Of a stretch of DNA of 64,000 nt, positions 44,446 through 55,160 are shown piece by piece. Source of the DNA: Melitaea cinxia (Eukaryota; Arthropoda; Insecta; Lepidoptera; Nymphalidae); the NCBI RefSeq assembly GCF_905220565.1, contig NC_059399.1, positions 17,600,501 to 17,664,500 of the forward strand. Reading direction: 5' to 3'. The position numbers and the translations under genes were made by a program. The notes beneath the pieces were generated by a model. The model had not been told where the DNA came from. It worked only from the letters and a program-made list of their open reading frames with translations, and did not search any database. Positions within the stretch are counted from its first letter, which is position 1, and the number at the start of each line of letters is the position of its first letter.

Positions 44446-45785
44446 CACGGTCAGTTTAAATACTCTCTATTTATTTTTTTTAGTTATCCATAAAAAATAA
44501 TAAAATCTAAATTCGTTTTTTTTTTTCTTTGAGAACAAACAACAATTTATTTTGTCAATTTGCAAAGACTACTAGTAGCTAATTAGTGTGTTCTATTTTT
44601 AATTCTATGTTTATGTTTAAATCACAGACATATTAGAGCGGCGTTTATAAAAATTAAAAAAGAATTTTCACGACAGCTGTTACATATAAAATTATTTACA
44701 AAATAATTATTCATACGTTAATTGTTATCATTAACGGATTAGTAACAAATCTTCAGCTGTAAAGGATTTGAGCTGGGACGTTTTTTATTAAAAATATTAG
44801 TGGTATCTCACACTGAACGCGACGCCGCTTCGCATTGTGGTACTCGTAACGACTATTCAGTCAAATATAAAACATTAAATTTAATTTGTGTAATAGATTA
44901 TTAAAGTAAATAATAGGATATTTTCAGACTGGTTTCATTATAAGCAGTATATAACGGAAATAGAGTTACTTAAAAGGAATGTAATGTTTTAGTAACGTTT
45001 CAAAAGTACTAGCACAAGCTTTACTGAAACAAGAAATAAATACAACTAATTGATTCGTTTTGCCTAAGACTTATATCCTATTGCTGATTTTTCCCAGTAC
45101 TGCCAGTCAGTCTGAGAATTATCAGCATAAACTCTGAAACATTATAGTTAAAACTGTTTTTGATAAAGCACTGTAGCTGTCTTTTTTACCTTGCATTTTT
45201 ACCGCATCGTTTGAAATTTATATCTTATTAATTAGCTAGTGAAATATTTTTTAGCATCAATCCTCCGTTAACAGGAGAATTAGTTGGGTCAAATTTGAAC
45301 TTTCAACGTATTTAATTCCTGTATAAAATGATATGACGCAAGGTCGCACTGTTAAAGTATTTGTGTGAAGAGTCCTTAACGTATCTGATATCCGAGATAT
45401 CAAGATGTTGCAACACAATTTTAGCATATCCGGGATTTGTGACGTCATTGATAGTCAAAATATTCTTGATACTAGGAAGTTGTAATAACATCTAGTTTTG
45501 TAAAGGTCGCATGTTTGTATCAATGGGAAGAGGATTTTGAATAACATTGCATGTATCGTTATACTATTCATCATTATATTATTATCATATTCTATATTAT
45601 AGTTCTTTTTAGAATAAAAATATAGAAGATATATAAATATATGCAAAAAATAGAATTTATAAGTAGAAATTAAAAGTAGACTCGATAGTATTTGAATAAA
45701 ATATATGTCAACCCCTAAACTCCTTGCCAATACACTTTGCACTTTATCATTTTTACAACACGAAAAAAAAGTTATGAAAAGTAAT
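44446..45785. other. No recognised gene
   Basis: AT-rich. Frames at 45257-45448 and 45455-45742 (minus) lack recognisable motifs. A short CpG-rich phrase (CTGAACGCGACGCCGCTTCG) lies at about 44814. Confidence 0.45.
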
Positions 45786-45789
45786 TGAA

Positions 45790-45980
45790 CAATGGTAGGG
45801 GACAGCAGGAAATTTCCTTTTCAAATATGGAGCAGCCCGACTGGGGTAGTACCTCGACTTTACAAAAGATCACAGCTAAATAATAATATTTTCAAGCAGT
45901 GTTATGTTCCTGTTGGTGAGTAAGGTGACCAGAGCTCCTGGGGACCGGGGCTCCTGGGGCTCCGACCTAGTTGTATAAAA
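45790..45980 (+). mobile_element. SINE-4 with internal deletion
   Basis: The 5' half is well preserved (GCAGGAAATTTCC, GAGCAGCCCGACTGGGGTAG). After GAGCTCCTGGGG the central ~95 bp are missing and it resumes at CCGACCTAGTTGTAT and poly(A). Confidence 0.8.
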
Positions 45981-46269
45981 AAAATGAATTTAAATACATT
46001 TTTTTATAATAAGTTACTGCGTGTTGATATCTTTATATTGTTATTATGATTCCGTACGAAGGCTGGATGTTTTACATAAGTTGACAAACAGATGGAAGGT
46101 CTAATTGATTAAGTTGGTATGATTTGACATTGCATTCTCTGAATGAATTAATAGAATTAAAATATACAAATTTTAGTTAAAAATTTCTTAAGCATTTATA
46201 ACTATTTCTGTTTAGTTTACACTACAGAAATCATAATGACTAAGGCGTAACATGTTTTTTATGTTATAA

Positions 46270-46445
46270 GAGCAAATAAATATGGATCCGGATGGAACGA
46301 ACCCTAGTCCGCCTGATAGTAAGTGGAAACCGTAGCTTCTGGACGCCTGCAAAAGCAGGATATTGCAAGCGTGGTGCTCTACTATCGACCCTCCCCGAGA
46401 GCTCTGGCCAACTGGCTCACCACAAAACAGTACTCGAGTGCAGTA
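46270..46445 (-). mobile_element. SINE-4, degenerate
   Basis: CCGCCTGATAGTAAGTGGAA, GACGCCTGCAAAAGC, TTGCAAGCGTGG and GAGAGCTCTGGCCAACTGGC align in reverse with SINE-4. The open frame at 46323-46655 is not a gene. Confidence 0.65.
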
Positions 46446-46559
46446 TTATATAGCTGTTATTTTCACAAGTTCCTCATTTTACATGCATATATCTATATCG
46501 AAATATATGTATATCGTAAGCTTCATATAATTAAAAGAATCATTATGAAAGAAATTAAT

Positions 46560-46770
46560 TTGACTAGCCTGTTAGCGCAGTTTTCAGTGAAACTGCTTAC
46601 TTGCTGTGGGTTCGACTCCCGCCTCGAGTCTGGGTGTGATTTATGCATTTATTAATCTAAGTATTATTTAAATGTATTTATCAAAAAAATATGTGGCTAT
46701 ATTAGTCGACTGAGACCTAACACAAGCATAAAATTGGTTAGCTTAGAACAGACGACCGTGTGTATATGTC
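46560..46770 (+). mobile_element. SINE-1
   Basis: GACTAGCCTGTTAGCGCAGT head, B box GGTTCGACTCC at about 46609, GAGTCTGGGTGTGATTTATG, a GTGGCTATATTAGTCGACTG block and the 3' CAGACGACCGTGTGT. Confidence 0.8.
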
Positions 46771-48039
46771 ACCAAAAAAAAATGAACAAAGCCAAAAATT
46801 GTGTATTTAAATTTTATGATCGTTTTCTGTCTGCCTATATAATTGGTCACAAATCACGTGCTTTTTCTTAATTGTCATTCTAGAAGTTTCTCTTAAAACC
46901 AGGTGTATATCTCCTCTTGATACAAGATCTGCAAAGAACGGTCAGCCGGATGGAAAGCGATCTATCAAAGCGAGAATCTTATATCAAATGTTCCTAACGC
47001 TTAATCAAATTATACAAAACTTATACAATAATGTTAAAGGTTTTGTGTCGAAAGAATTTGAAAAATTATTTATAGCTAACGTAAAGTATGTAAATCTTCA
47101 GATTACGACGTACATAACTAAGTTAGTAATAAAAATGTCATTATCAAACAACGCAGTTGAAACGACAGCGTCCAGTATATTGTTAGAGTTCCGTAAAAAG
47201 ATTGTAAACAGAATCCTATTAGGATTTATCTAACAGTATTTTATATAAATATATAATTTATACAAATAAATAAAATTTGAGTGTATGTTTGTAATATTAA
47301 AATAACCGTTTATTACGAAATGCATATGGATGACGATCACCGACACACCGAAGACGCTGTATGTACAAATATAATAGTTTAGAATTGTACAGAACTCCTT
47401 TACGTATTTACAAGTTCGTACATAGTCACTGTTTATACATAATCAGTTTTCCGTCCCATCGCCTTGAAAAAATAGTCAAATACATATATAATTTTTATTT
47501 AAATATATTTTTTTTCGTTAACTATTAATATAAACAGTTCTCTTTCGTAACTTTAAAATTTTTAACATTACAATTATTGGGTCGTAATGAAAGGTCGTTT
47601 GACACGACCGTGAGATGCTTTGAACTTTTGATGTATCGTTGTTTTTTATATCATTAGATATAATAGTCTCTATAACGATATATTATTAATGTAATAAATT
47701 GACTATTAAATGTATGTGTGTGTGTTCGAATTCGTTAACACAATTGATCCTTGATTTGTCAATTTAAATAATATTTTTTTTTTTTTTTTAAATAAGTTTG
47801 TATTGCAGAGATGAGTTTAACAGAAATAGATATAATTTATTTTATTTTAGTTATTTTTAATAGAACAGATAAAACTGATTAATCTGATTTAACAAATTTT
47901 ATATAATGATTTATGTATATATTTATTCAAAAATATTTTATTAAAATACGTTTAAAATTGTTCTTTAAAATCGAACGAATAAGTAGATAACTAAATATCT
48001 AAACATTACAACATACATTTTAATTTCGACGTGTTTGTT
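46771..48039. other. No recognised gene
   Basis: AT-rich. The frame at 46988-47233 is uninterrupted for 81 codons but has no recognisable domain, and its surroundings show no splice or promoter evidence that I can support. Confidence 0.45.
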
Positions 48040-48500
48040 TTTTTAACCGAATTCAAAAAAAGGAGGAGGTTACTCAATTCGACCGTATACATATATATAT
48101 ATTTTCTTTTTTTTATGTATGTTCGGGGATAACTCCGTCGTTTATGAACTGATTTTGATAATTCTTTTTTTGTTGGAAAGGAGATATCCCTAGTTTGGTA
48201 CCATGATAAGGAAACCAGGATCTGATGATGGGATCCCAGATAAATCGAGGGAAACTCTCGAAAATCCGCTAACTTTTTACTGTGTGTACCGATTTTGATG
48301 ATTTTTAATTTAATCGAAAGCCGGTGTTTATCATGTGGTCACATTTAAATTTCATCTAAATCTGATTACAAATTTTAGAGTAATCTTTGATAATGCGTAT
48401 TTACTTGACTATTTTTTCGTCTACCTACGTTGTTATTACTTGTCGATATAATTGAAATCGGTTTTTCTTCGTTTGCCTGCAAACACAATTATTATTACTG
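48040..48500 (-). repeat. Repeat-G with one internal unit
   Basis: Minus-strand copy: end decayed to AACCGAATTCAAAAAAAGGA, one 142-bp unit (GAAACCAGGATCTGATGATG, GGGAAACTCTCGAAAATCCG), and the AAATCGGTTTTTCTTCGTTT start. Compare two units at 22825 and none at 56862. Confidence 0.75.
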
Positions 48501-48690
48501 GATACGCACAGCAGAAAATGCCCTGCTCAAAATCTGAAGTAACCCGACTGAGGATGTACATTAACCTAACATAAGATCACAGCTAAATAATAATGCTCTC
48601 AAATAGTGCTGTATTCGATACATCTGGTGTTGCAGGCGTCTATAATATGTATACACTTCTATTCTAACCTAGTTGTATTTTTAAAAAAAC
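48501..48690 (+). mobile_element. SINE-4 with internal deletion
   Basis: Holds CACAGCAGAAAATGCCCTGC, GATCACAGCTAAATAATAAT and CTCAAATAGTGCTGTATTCG, then jumps to ACATCTGGTGTTGCAGGCGT and an A-rich end. It abuts Repeat-G. Confidence 0.65.
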
Positions 48691-48768
48691 GTTGACTATC
48701 GTTTACCATTTTTTTTCAACTCCTAGATGTCCTAGATAAAACAATGTACAAAAAAACGAGCATGCTTT

Positions 48769-48925
48769 AGACCACACGACTGAAGTAAATCTTCTTTAGC
48801 AATAGACCTGTACAATAGGCCTGCACTGTGTCTTAGATATACGAAACGTAACTGGCTATGAGAGAAAGAGAGAAAGTCCGTACTCCTCGAGTCAAGCGTG
48901 CCTAAAAAAGCTTTACTTCAATCAA
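48769..48925. mobile_element. MITE-I
   Basis: TTAGACCACACGACTGAAGT at left and AAGCTTTACTTCAAT at right give inverted ends. The middle (AATAGGCCTGCACTGTGTCT) is shared with 56650. Confidence 0.6.
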
Positions 48926-49639
48926 GAAAATATATTGAAAACTGCTGCTAACTAAATCATTACTAGTAATTTAATTTATGACGGATATATAAATGTGTGC
49001 CGGTAAATGTTACCGACGAATGAAAACATAATTATCGACAATAATGTAGTAATTAGAGGATACCTATCATAACTTAATGTAAAGAATACAAAACATCCGG
49101 TGGTATTAACTATACACGTGATCCATAATTATAATTTGATCTAGAGTTCAATGAGTCTGGATGGATGGATGGATGATAGAAAAGAAAAAAAAGAAAAATT
49201 GGGTTGATACCATTACAATATGTGCTTCATTTAAAAAAAAATAACATCAGGAAATTAACATTGGAAAAAATGGGAGTCAAAAGAGAAGTGATATTGAATT
49301 ATAAGAATATATTTGTTTTGGTTCTTTTCTTGTTGAAATACTAATGACCTTTCTTTTCTCCCCCTCCTCATCCTATGGTTGTTTCGTAGAGTTCGTTATT
49401 TTGAAAAATGTAGATTTATTTTATTTGCGTTTTTTCATTCATTCTAGCTTTACGTCCTATGGTTGGTTTGATGTGAATTGTGTTAACAAAAGCCTGCTTT
49501 TTAAATTCTTTTTGTACAATAAATATGTTTGTTATTTTTATATAAACATGTATAATTAAATATGCACAACTGCGATGAATTTCATAATTATTTTGTTGCG
49601 CTATATTTACATGCCTACGTTTAATAATAAAGGATGGGC
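48926..49639. other. No recognised feature
   Basis: AT-rich, with a (GGAT)n-like run at about 49159-49172. Confidence 0.5.
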
Positions 49640-49653
49640 ACAGACGTTGTCAT

Positions 49654-49965
49654 CTGCTCTGTGGTTGCGATTGTGAAGAATATAATCACCCCTCTCTCAT
49701 CCCATCGGTGTCATAAGAGGTGACTAAGGGATAACACAGTTCCACTATCACCTTAAAAAAGCGACCGATAGCGGGATAACCATCCAACTGCTGGCTTTGA
49801 AATACACAGGACGAAGACGGGCAGCAGCGTCTTCGGTGCGACAAAACTAGACCGCCTGCCCAGCGTGGTGACTATGGGCAAAACACATGAGTTCACGCCA
49901 TTTTTGGCGCGAACTTGTGGAGGCCTATGTACAGCAATGGACTGCGATAGGCTGAAGTGATGATG
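49654..49965 (+). mobile_element. SINE-3, full length (312 bp), TSD 14 bp
   Basis: The clearest copy. The 14-bp duplication ACAGACGTTGTCAT lies at 49640-49653 and 49966-49979. The 5' end is CTGCTCTGTGGTTGCGATTG. Core GGATAACACAGTTCCACTAT, AACCATCCAACTGCTGGCTT and GCAGCAGCGTCTTCGGTGCG; RTE-like tail GAGGCCTATGTACAGCAATG then GACTGCGATAGGCTGAAGTG with a short GAT run. It defines orientation and boundaries of the family. Confidence 0.9.
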
Positions 49966-50108
49966 ACAGACGTTGTCATATATTTCGAACTATTAAAGGT
50001 TTTCTGAAATATTCCAACTTTTTTAATTTTGCTTTCCGTAAGAACTTTCTACAAAGTATTAGAAAACTTTAAAAAGTTAATTTTTACAAAGTATTAGAAA
50101 ATTTTATA

Positions 50109-50340
50109 ACTAGCTCTGCCCGCGACTTCGTCCGCGTGAAATAAAAAAAAATACTGTTCAGTTCCTAAAATTACAAAATAAATAAATTTATAAATTATAA
50201 AATAAAAGTAGCCTAAGTTACACCTTATTACATAAGCTAGTTAAAGTCCCCTCACAATCGTTCTAGCCGTCTCAGAGTTTAGCTGAAACAAACAGACAGA
50301 TAGACAGACAAAAATTGTAAAAAATGTTATTTTGCTATAT
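50109..50340 (-). mobile_element. Non-autonomous Helitron-like element
   Basis: Left end ACTAGCTCTGCCCGCGACTT then CGTCCGCGTG (hairpin and CTAGT on the minus strand). The body contains CCCTCACAATCGTTCTAGCC and (CAGA)n at the 5' side. Confidence 0.65.
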
Positions 50341-50874
50341 GTACCGTATATACATCCATATGCATTTAGTAAGAAGTGATAATTTTAATATTACAAACAG
50401 ACACCTCACACACACACACACTTTTACATAGTACCTAAACTATATTGAAATCATAGATCACAGATCCTCGTACGCACGTGTGATCTATAAGCGATGCGAA
50501 TACGCACGCAACACTATACATGGATAGAAACATCTCAAGAATCTGCGTATACTATGTACTTGCTTATCGCAAAAACTGCAAATGCACATTTTGTAACAGG
50601 TGTCCCAGAAAGGTCATAATGTACGTTGATTATTAGACATATATTTTCTTCTTACTTATTATTTCCCCATGACCACCATACCGAGGATTAGAAAATACGT
50701 AATGCCTGACTATGGATATATAAGTTAAATATTTCACAGTCTTGGCAGAGTAAGTATTCGCTAACCTGCACTAAATTAGCTTGGCGTTAAAGGATAAAGC
50801 TTCAAAGATGCACATATGTAAAAGGACCTGTGGTAAACAATAAGTGCCTTAATTAAGGTTTTCGTCAATTTAGG
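50341..50874. other. No recognised gene
   Basis: A (CA)n run at 50405-50420. No coding or repeat family recognised. Confidence 0.45.
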
Positions 50875-51100
50875 GCCTGTTCCATCGGTTATGAAAAAAA
50901 GTTTATCGCGCAAATAAGTAACTCTTTCTTGTCGGTCCCTCATGTCTGAGGATCGTGGTCAGCATCAGGGTTGCATCTGGAGCGGATGATTTGCCTCCAC
51001 CGGTCTCTGTCCATGGCGTCTGGCTAAAATAAGTAACAAATAGACTTTAATAGCGAGAGTTAGTGTAAGTCATTAAGACCTGTTTCTCCTAATTTATTAA
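50875..51100 (+). repeat. Unclassified repeat hosting an RTE insertion
   Basis: AGGGCCTGTTCCATCGGTTA resembles AGGGCCTGTTCCACCGATTG at 56459, so both belong to an uncharacterised repeat. The RTE fragment at 50923-51026 interrupts it. Confidence 0.4.
50923..51026 (-). pseudogene. RTE-type LINE 3' fragment, 11-bp TSD
   Basis: 104-bp insertion flanked by AAATAAGTAAC at 50912-50922 and 51027-51037. The minus-strand reading encodes DAMDRDRWRQIIRSRC with NPDADHDPQT and a stop at 50940-50942, a C-terminus unlike the WTAIG type at 35560, so probably a different RTE-like lineage. The copy is reduced to about 28 codons plus a short 3' end. The exact TSD shows this was a severely 5'-truncated retrotransposition. 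Confidence 0.65.
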
Positions 51101-51239
51101 ATTACAAATTTTAGATTCCGCATTGTCTCTTAGAAATATTTCATAAATATGATGGAATTCGATTGTGAGGAGAAAATAATAAATCAAAAACTTTTATCAT
51201 TTGAGTATCGTCATCTTTTAAATAGTGTTACCAATAATC
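51101..51239. other. AT-rich spacer
   Basis: Nothing recognised. Confidence 0.4.
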
Positions 51240-51405
51240 CTATCCTTAATTCTCCTTAGGAGCTCTGGTCAGCTTACTCACCACAGAAACACAACACTGC
51301 TGGAAAGCAGTTTTATTTAGATGTGATCTTCTGTAAAGTCGAGGTACTTTTCCAGTCGGGCAGCTCCAGATTTGAGCACGATATTTCCAGCTGTGCTTGT
51401 GTGTA
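51240..51405 (-). mobile_element. SINE-4, 5' half
   Basis: Minus-strand: GAGCTCCTAAGGAG, AGCAGTGTTGTGTTTCTGTG, GATCACATCTAAATAAAACT and GTACCTCGACTTTACAGAAG. The poly(A)-side half is absent. Confidence 0.75.
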
Positions 51406-51715
51406 TGTTTCCAGTGTCGTAGGACACTCAAAAAAACTTTCTTCTACTATTATTCTTACTGTACTGAAATAACATTTCAATTTTCTACTGCAGGCCCACT
51501 TCCGCGAAGGAAAAATATTGGAAATTATTCCATCATTATTATCGACTGCAATAAATGAAGAGAAATGTAATAGGAAAAATATAAGTTTACGCATTTCTTC
51601 TAGCTGCTGCGATGAATTTAAAAATTAAATAGCGCCAATCAGATTAGAATGAAATTTAAACCCTTTGTTATCAATTCAAGTATTTTATCAACTAACCTAT
51701 TTCATTCTCTTTATA

Positions 51716-51850
51716 TATCTCTTATACTACATCGTATCAAAATATAAATTTACAAATAATGCGAATATGAATGTATTTTTGAAAACGATGAGTCTTAGTT
51801 CGAAGTTTCTGAATATAAATAAATTTATTTAAAGATTAAATATAAGCATT
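51716..51850 (+). repeat. Unclassified ~130-bp repeat, copy 1
   Basis: Reverse-complementary to 59035-59165, with the block GTATTTTTGAAAACGATGAG and CGAAGTTTCTGAATATAAAT. The central ~75 bp differ at about one position. Non-coding; no terminal motifs were recognised. Confidence 0.75.
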
Positions 51851-51905
51851 TTATTAAATTAGGAATTGCGTTTTTATTATCTATAATCTATAATAATCTA
51901 TAATC

Positions 51906-53436
51906 TATAATATATATAAAAGCGAAAGGTCACTCACTCATCACGAAATCTCCGAAACTATAACACCTACAAACTTGAAATTTGGCAGGTAGGCTTCTTA
52001 TAGGGCGTAGACATCCGCTAAGAACGGATTTTACGAAATTCGACCCCTAAGGGGGTAAAACGGGGGTTGCAAGTTTGTATGAAAGTCCTATGTTTTTGAA
52101 GTAAGAGACTTGAAATTTAAAATGTATGCTCTATAGATAATGAGAAGGTGTCCAAATAATGTATCTGTAGAAATCAACTCCCTTTTGGGGTTAAAACGGG
52201 GGATGATAGCTTGACTCACTCATCACGAAATCTCCGAAACTATAACACCTACAAACTTAAATTTTAGCAGGTAGGCTCCTTATAAAACGTAGACATCCGC
52301 TAAGAACGGATTTTACGAAACTCGACCCTTAAGGGGGTAAAACGGGGGTTGCAAGTTTGTATTAAAGTCCTATGTTTTTGAAGTAAGAGACTTGAAATTT
52401 AAAATGTATGCTCTATAGATAATGAGAAAGTGTTCAAATAATGTATCTTTAGAAATCAACTCCCTTTTGGGGTTAAAATGGGGGATGATAGCTTGACTCA
52501 CTCATCACAAAATCTCCGAAACTATAATACCTACAAACTTGAAATTTGGCAGAAAGGCTCCTTATAGGACGTAGACATTCGCTAACAACGAATTTTACGA
52601 AATTCGACCTTTAAGGGGGTAAAACGGGGGTTGGAAGTTTGTGTGAAAGTCTCATGTTTTTGAAGTAAGAGACTTGAAACTTAAAATGTATGGTCTATGG
52701 ATGGTAAGAAGATGTCCAAATAATGTATCTTTAGAAACCAACTCCCTTTTGGGGTTAAAACGGGGGATGGTAGGTTGACTCACTCATCAGGAAATCTCCG
52801 AAACTAAAACACCTACATACTTGAAATTTGACAGGTAGGTTCCTTATAGGGCGTAAACATCCGCTAAGAATGATGATGATGCTGATTTTACGAAAATCGA
52901 CCCCTAAGGGGATAAAACGGGGGTCGGAAGTTTGTATGAAAGTCTTATGTTTTTGAAGTAAGAGACTTGATATTTAAAATATATACTCTATAGATGGTGA
53001 GGAGGTGTCCAAATAATGAATCGTAATCTATATATATATATAAAAGAGAAAGGTCACTAACTCACTCATCACGAGAACTCAAAAACCGCTGGATCTATCC
53101 AGGTTGGACAAAGATAAAATTTGGCAGGGAGGTAGATTAAAGATAGCAGACGTCCGCTGAGAACGGATTTTATGATATTACACCGCTAAGTGGGTTTAAT
53201 TGGGGTTGATATTTTGAATGAAACATATACAGCTTGAAAATAAAACTAAAAATGTGGTGTATAGAGAGGTTTTATAAAAATAGCTATTAAATTATACTAA
53301 ATTGTGCCTTTTAAAAAGTTACTCAGAGTGATAAGCATTTCAAGTGACTGAAATAAAAAAATAATTTGCGTTAAACATCTTAATAGTAATGCATATCTTC
53401 ATAACCACGCGGACGTAGTCGCGGGCAAGAGTTAGT
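51906..53436 (+). mobile_element. Helitron-like element with 282-bp tandem repeats
   Basis: Starts near TATATATAAAAGCGAAAGGT and ends CGCGGACGTAGTCGCGGGCA then AGAGTTAGT (hairpin plus a CTAGT variant). Anchor CACTCATCAC occurs at 51935, 52217, 52499 and 52781, each 282 bp apart, and again at 53063. Each unit contains GAAATCTCCGAAACTA, CATCCGCTAAGAACG, GGGGGTAAAACGGGGG and AGTAAGAGACTTGAAA. The fifth block begins with a new TATATATATATAAAAGAGAA start and diverges, so it is probably a second related element rather than a unit. No coding capacity. Confidence 0.8.
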
Positions 53437-53438
53437 GT

Positions 53439-53661
53439 ATTATAAAACGAAGTCCCCAAAAGTGTTTGTAATCGATTCGCTCAAAATCTACTGAACGGAT
53501 TTTCATGCGGTTTCAGCATTGGAGAGAGGGCTCCACCATTGGCAAGAGGAAGGTTAACGGAACGGCTAAGTCGATTTTAATGAGAGTTTCACTGGTAGTT
53601 TGCTGGGAAAATTTTGTGACACAATAATTTCAACGCGGGCGAAGCCGCGGGCACAGCTAGT
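53439..53661 (+). mobile_element. Helitron-like element
   Basis: Starts TTATAAAACGAAGTCCCCAA, contains CTGAACGGATTTTCATGCGG, and ends ACGCGGGCGAAGCCGCGGGC then ACAGCTAGT. The 3' hairpin and CTAGT are intact. It follows the previous element directly. Confidence 0.75.
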
Positions 53662-54091
53662 TATTTATAAAATCATAATCAGATCTTGCGGTTTCCCTCA
53701 CAACTCAAAGAACAGTGTAAATAAGCCATTAAACTATGACCTCATAACACTTGAAACTGACATTGCTACCTTATTGACATGTATGTCCAAATTTCAATGT
53801 ATGCATATGCCTTCTTTATTTGTCTACGTAAATATCAGTAAATATAGTACTACTAAACGAGGTTCAAGACCATGCCGTAAGTTATATAAACAGTTATATT
53901 CATTATCTAAGCCTGCAGCGTGTGTAAATTAAAAAAATAAACAAAAAATGTTTCCTTTAAGATCCTTAAGAAAAACTTTATAATAAACTTATTCATTATT
54001 ACCCAAATAAATCAAATTTTAAAAATTTTTACTTTCGAATCGGCTTCAGATTTTTAAATGTTAATTTTGCAAATTACAATTTTATCATATA
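53662..54091. other. No recognised gene
   Basis: The open frame at 53600-53932 begins in the Helitron end and has no recognisable domain. Confidence 0.45.
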
Positions 54092-54404
54092 ACTAGCTGA
54101 CTCGGCAAACGTTGTCTCGCCACAAAACGCTACTTAAAAATAGGGGTTGGTGGTAGAAGGGTGAAAATTTAGGGTTGTATGTATTTTTCAACGCCAAATC
54201 ATAATAAAATAAAAAATAAATAATTTATCTAAAAATTTAAAAGAAGTTGGGGAGGACTAACCTTAACAATTAGGGGAATGAAAAATAAATGTTGTTCGAT
54301 TCTCAGACCTACTCAATATGCACACAAAATTTCATGAAAATCGGTCAAGCCGTTTCGGAGGAGTTTAACTACAAACACCGCGACACGAGAATTTTATATA
54401 TTAG
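54092..54404 (-). mobile_element. Helitron-like element, third subfamily
   Basis: Opposite-strand counterpart of 32050-32364, same length and order: ACTAGCTGACTCGGCAAACG at the 3' end and ACACCGCGACACGAGAATTT at the 5' end. The two copies differ moderately. Confidence 0.75.
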
Positions 54405-54611
54405 ATGATCATTGATTGATTTACATCAAATATAAATAGTTTACTATATATAGTTGATGTGAAGTGATTATCTGCCGATCCTGACTGTCGATTTTTTTGA
54501 AAAGAGTTGGCAATTAGCTCAACATTTACAAAACTAAGAAGTGTCTATAGAATCTAGAGTTCCAAATTTTTACCATGATTATCATTCTTTGAATCTTTAC
54601 TCAAAATAATC
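54405..54611. other. AT-rich spacer
   Basis: Nothing recognised. Confidence 0.4.
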
Positions 54612-54705
54612 CATAATGCCAACCCGCAGTGGAGCATGCAAGTTAAGCTCTGATCCATCTCCAACATACAAAAAGTGGCCTTTGCCCAGCAGTGGGATAT
54701 TGCCG
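54612..54705 (+). mobile_element. SINE-5 3' part, degenerate
   Basis: CCAACCCGCAGTGGAGCATG, AAGCTCTGATCCATCTCC and TTTGCCCAGCAGTGGGATAT: the final ~90 bp of SINE-5. Confidence 0.7.
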
Positions 54706-55077
54706 AATCATTATCGTATCGCCAATCATTATGTTTTGCAGAAAAGTATTCAAACTATTAACACAATTATGAATTATTCTGTATAACGAGAACTCGTAAA
54801 ACACGTAAACATAAAACAGTATAATTCTGATTCAAACTATTCGACATAAATAAAATAAACGACCAATTCTATGAAATAAAATTTTTATATGTGATTTTTC
54901 GTCGCATTCTCAACTCGTGCCAGTTAAAATCTAATATTTAAACCTCTATACAAATCCTTGAAATAAAAAAAACCGTTTATAATTATATCCATATTAGTGG
55001 AATAAGTTACGAAAGAGATTGAAATTCGGTGAGTAAACAGAAGGTGACTATTATTAAAACATTCGAAATATTTTTAT
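54706..55077. other. No recognised feature
   Basis: AT-rich spacer. Confidence 0.45.
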
Positions 55078-55160
55078 ACCCAACTGGGTCGGCAAATAAG
55101 CGTACGACTCACTTGATGATAAGCGATTACCGTGACTTATAAATCAGCTCCTCCTTCTAT
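55078..55160 (-). mobile_element. SINE-4 3' end fragment
   Basis: CCCAACTGGGTCGGCAAATA, AGCGTACGACTCACTTGATG and AAGCGATTACCGTGACTTAT on the plus strand: the 3' terminal ~75 bp of SINE-4 in reverse. Confidence 0.7.

Noticed and set aside
46988..47233. 81-aa open frame on the plus strand
   Set aside because: No recognisable domain and only modest length in AT-rich sequence. No splice or promoter context that I can defend.
51906..53062. CRISPR-like array
   Set aside because: Repeats are contiguous 282-bp units without short repeats and unique spacers. This is a eukaryotic Helitron tandem array.
53600..53932. 110-aa open frame on the plus strand
   Set aside because: It starts inside a Helitron 3' end and runs into unrelated sequence; no motif.
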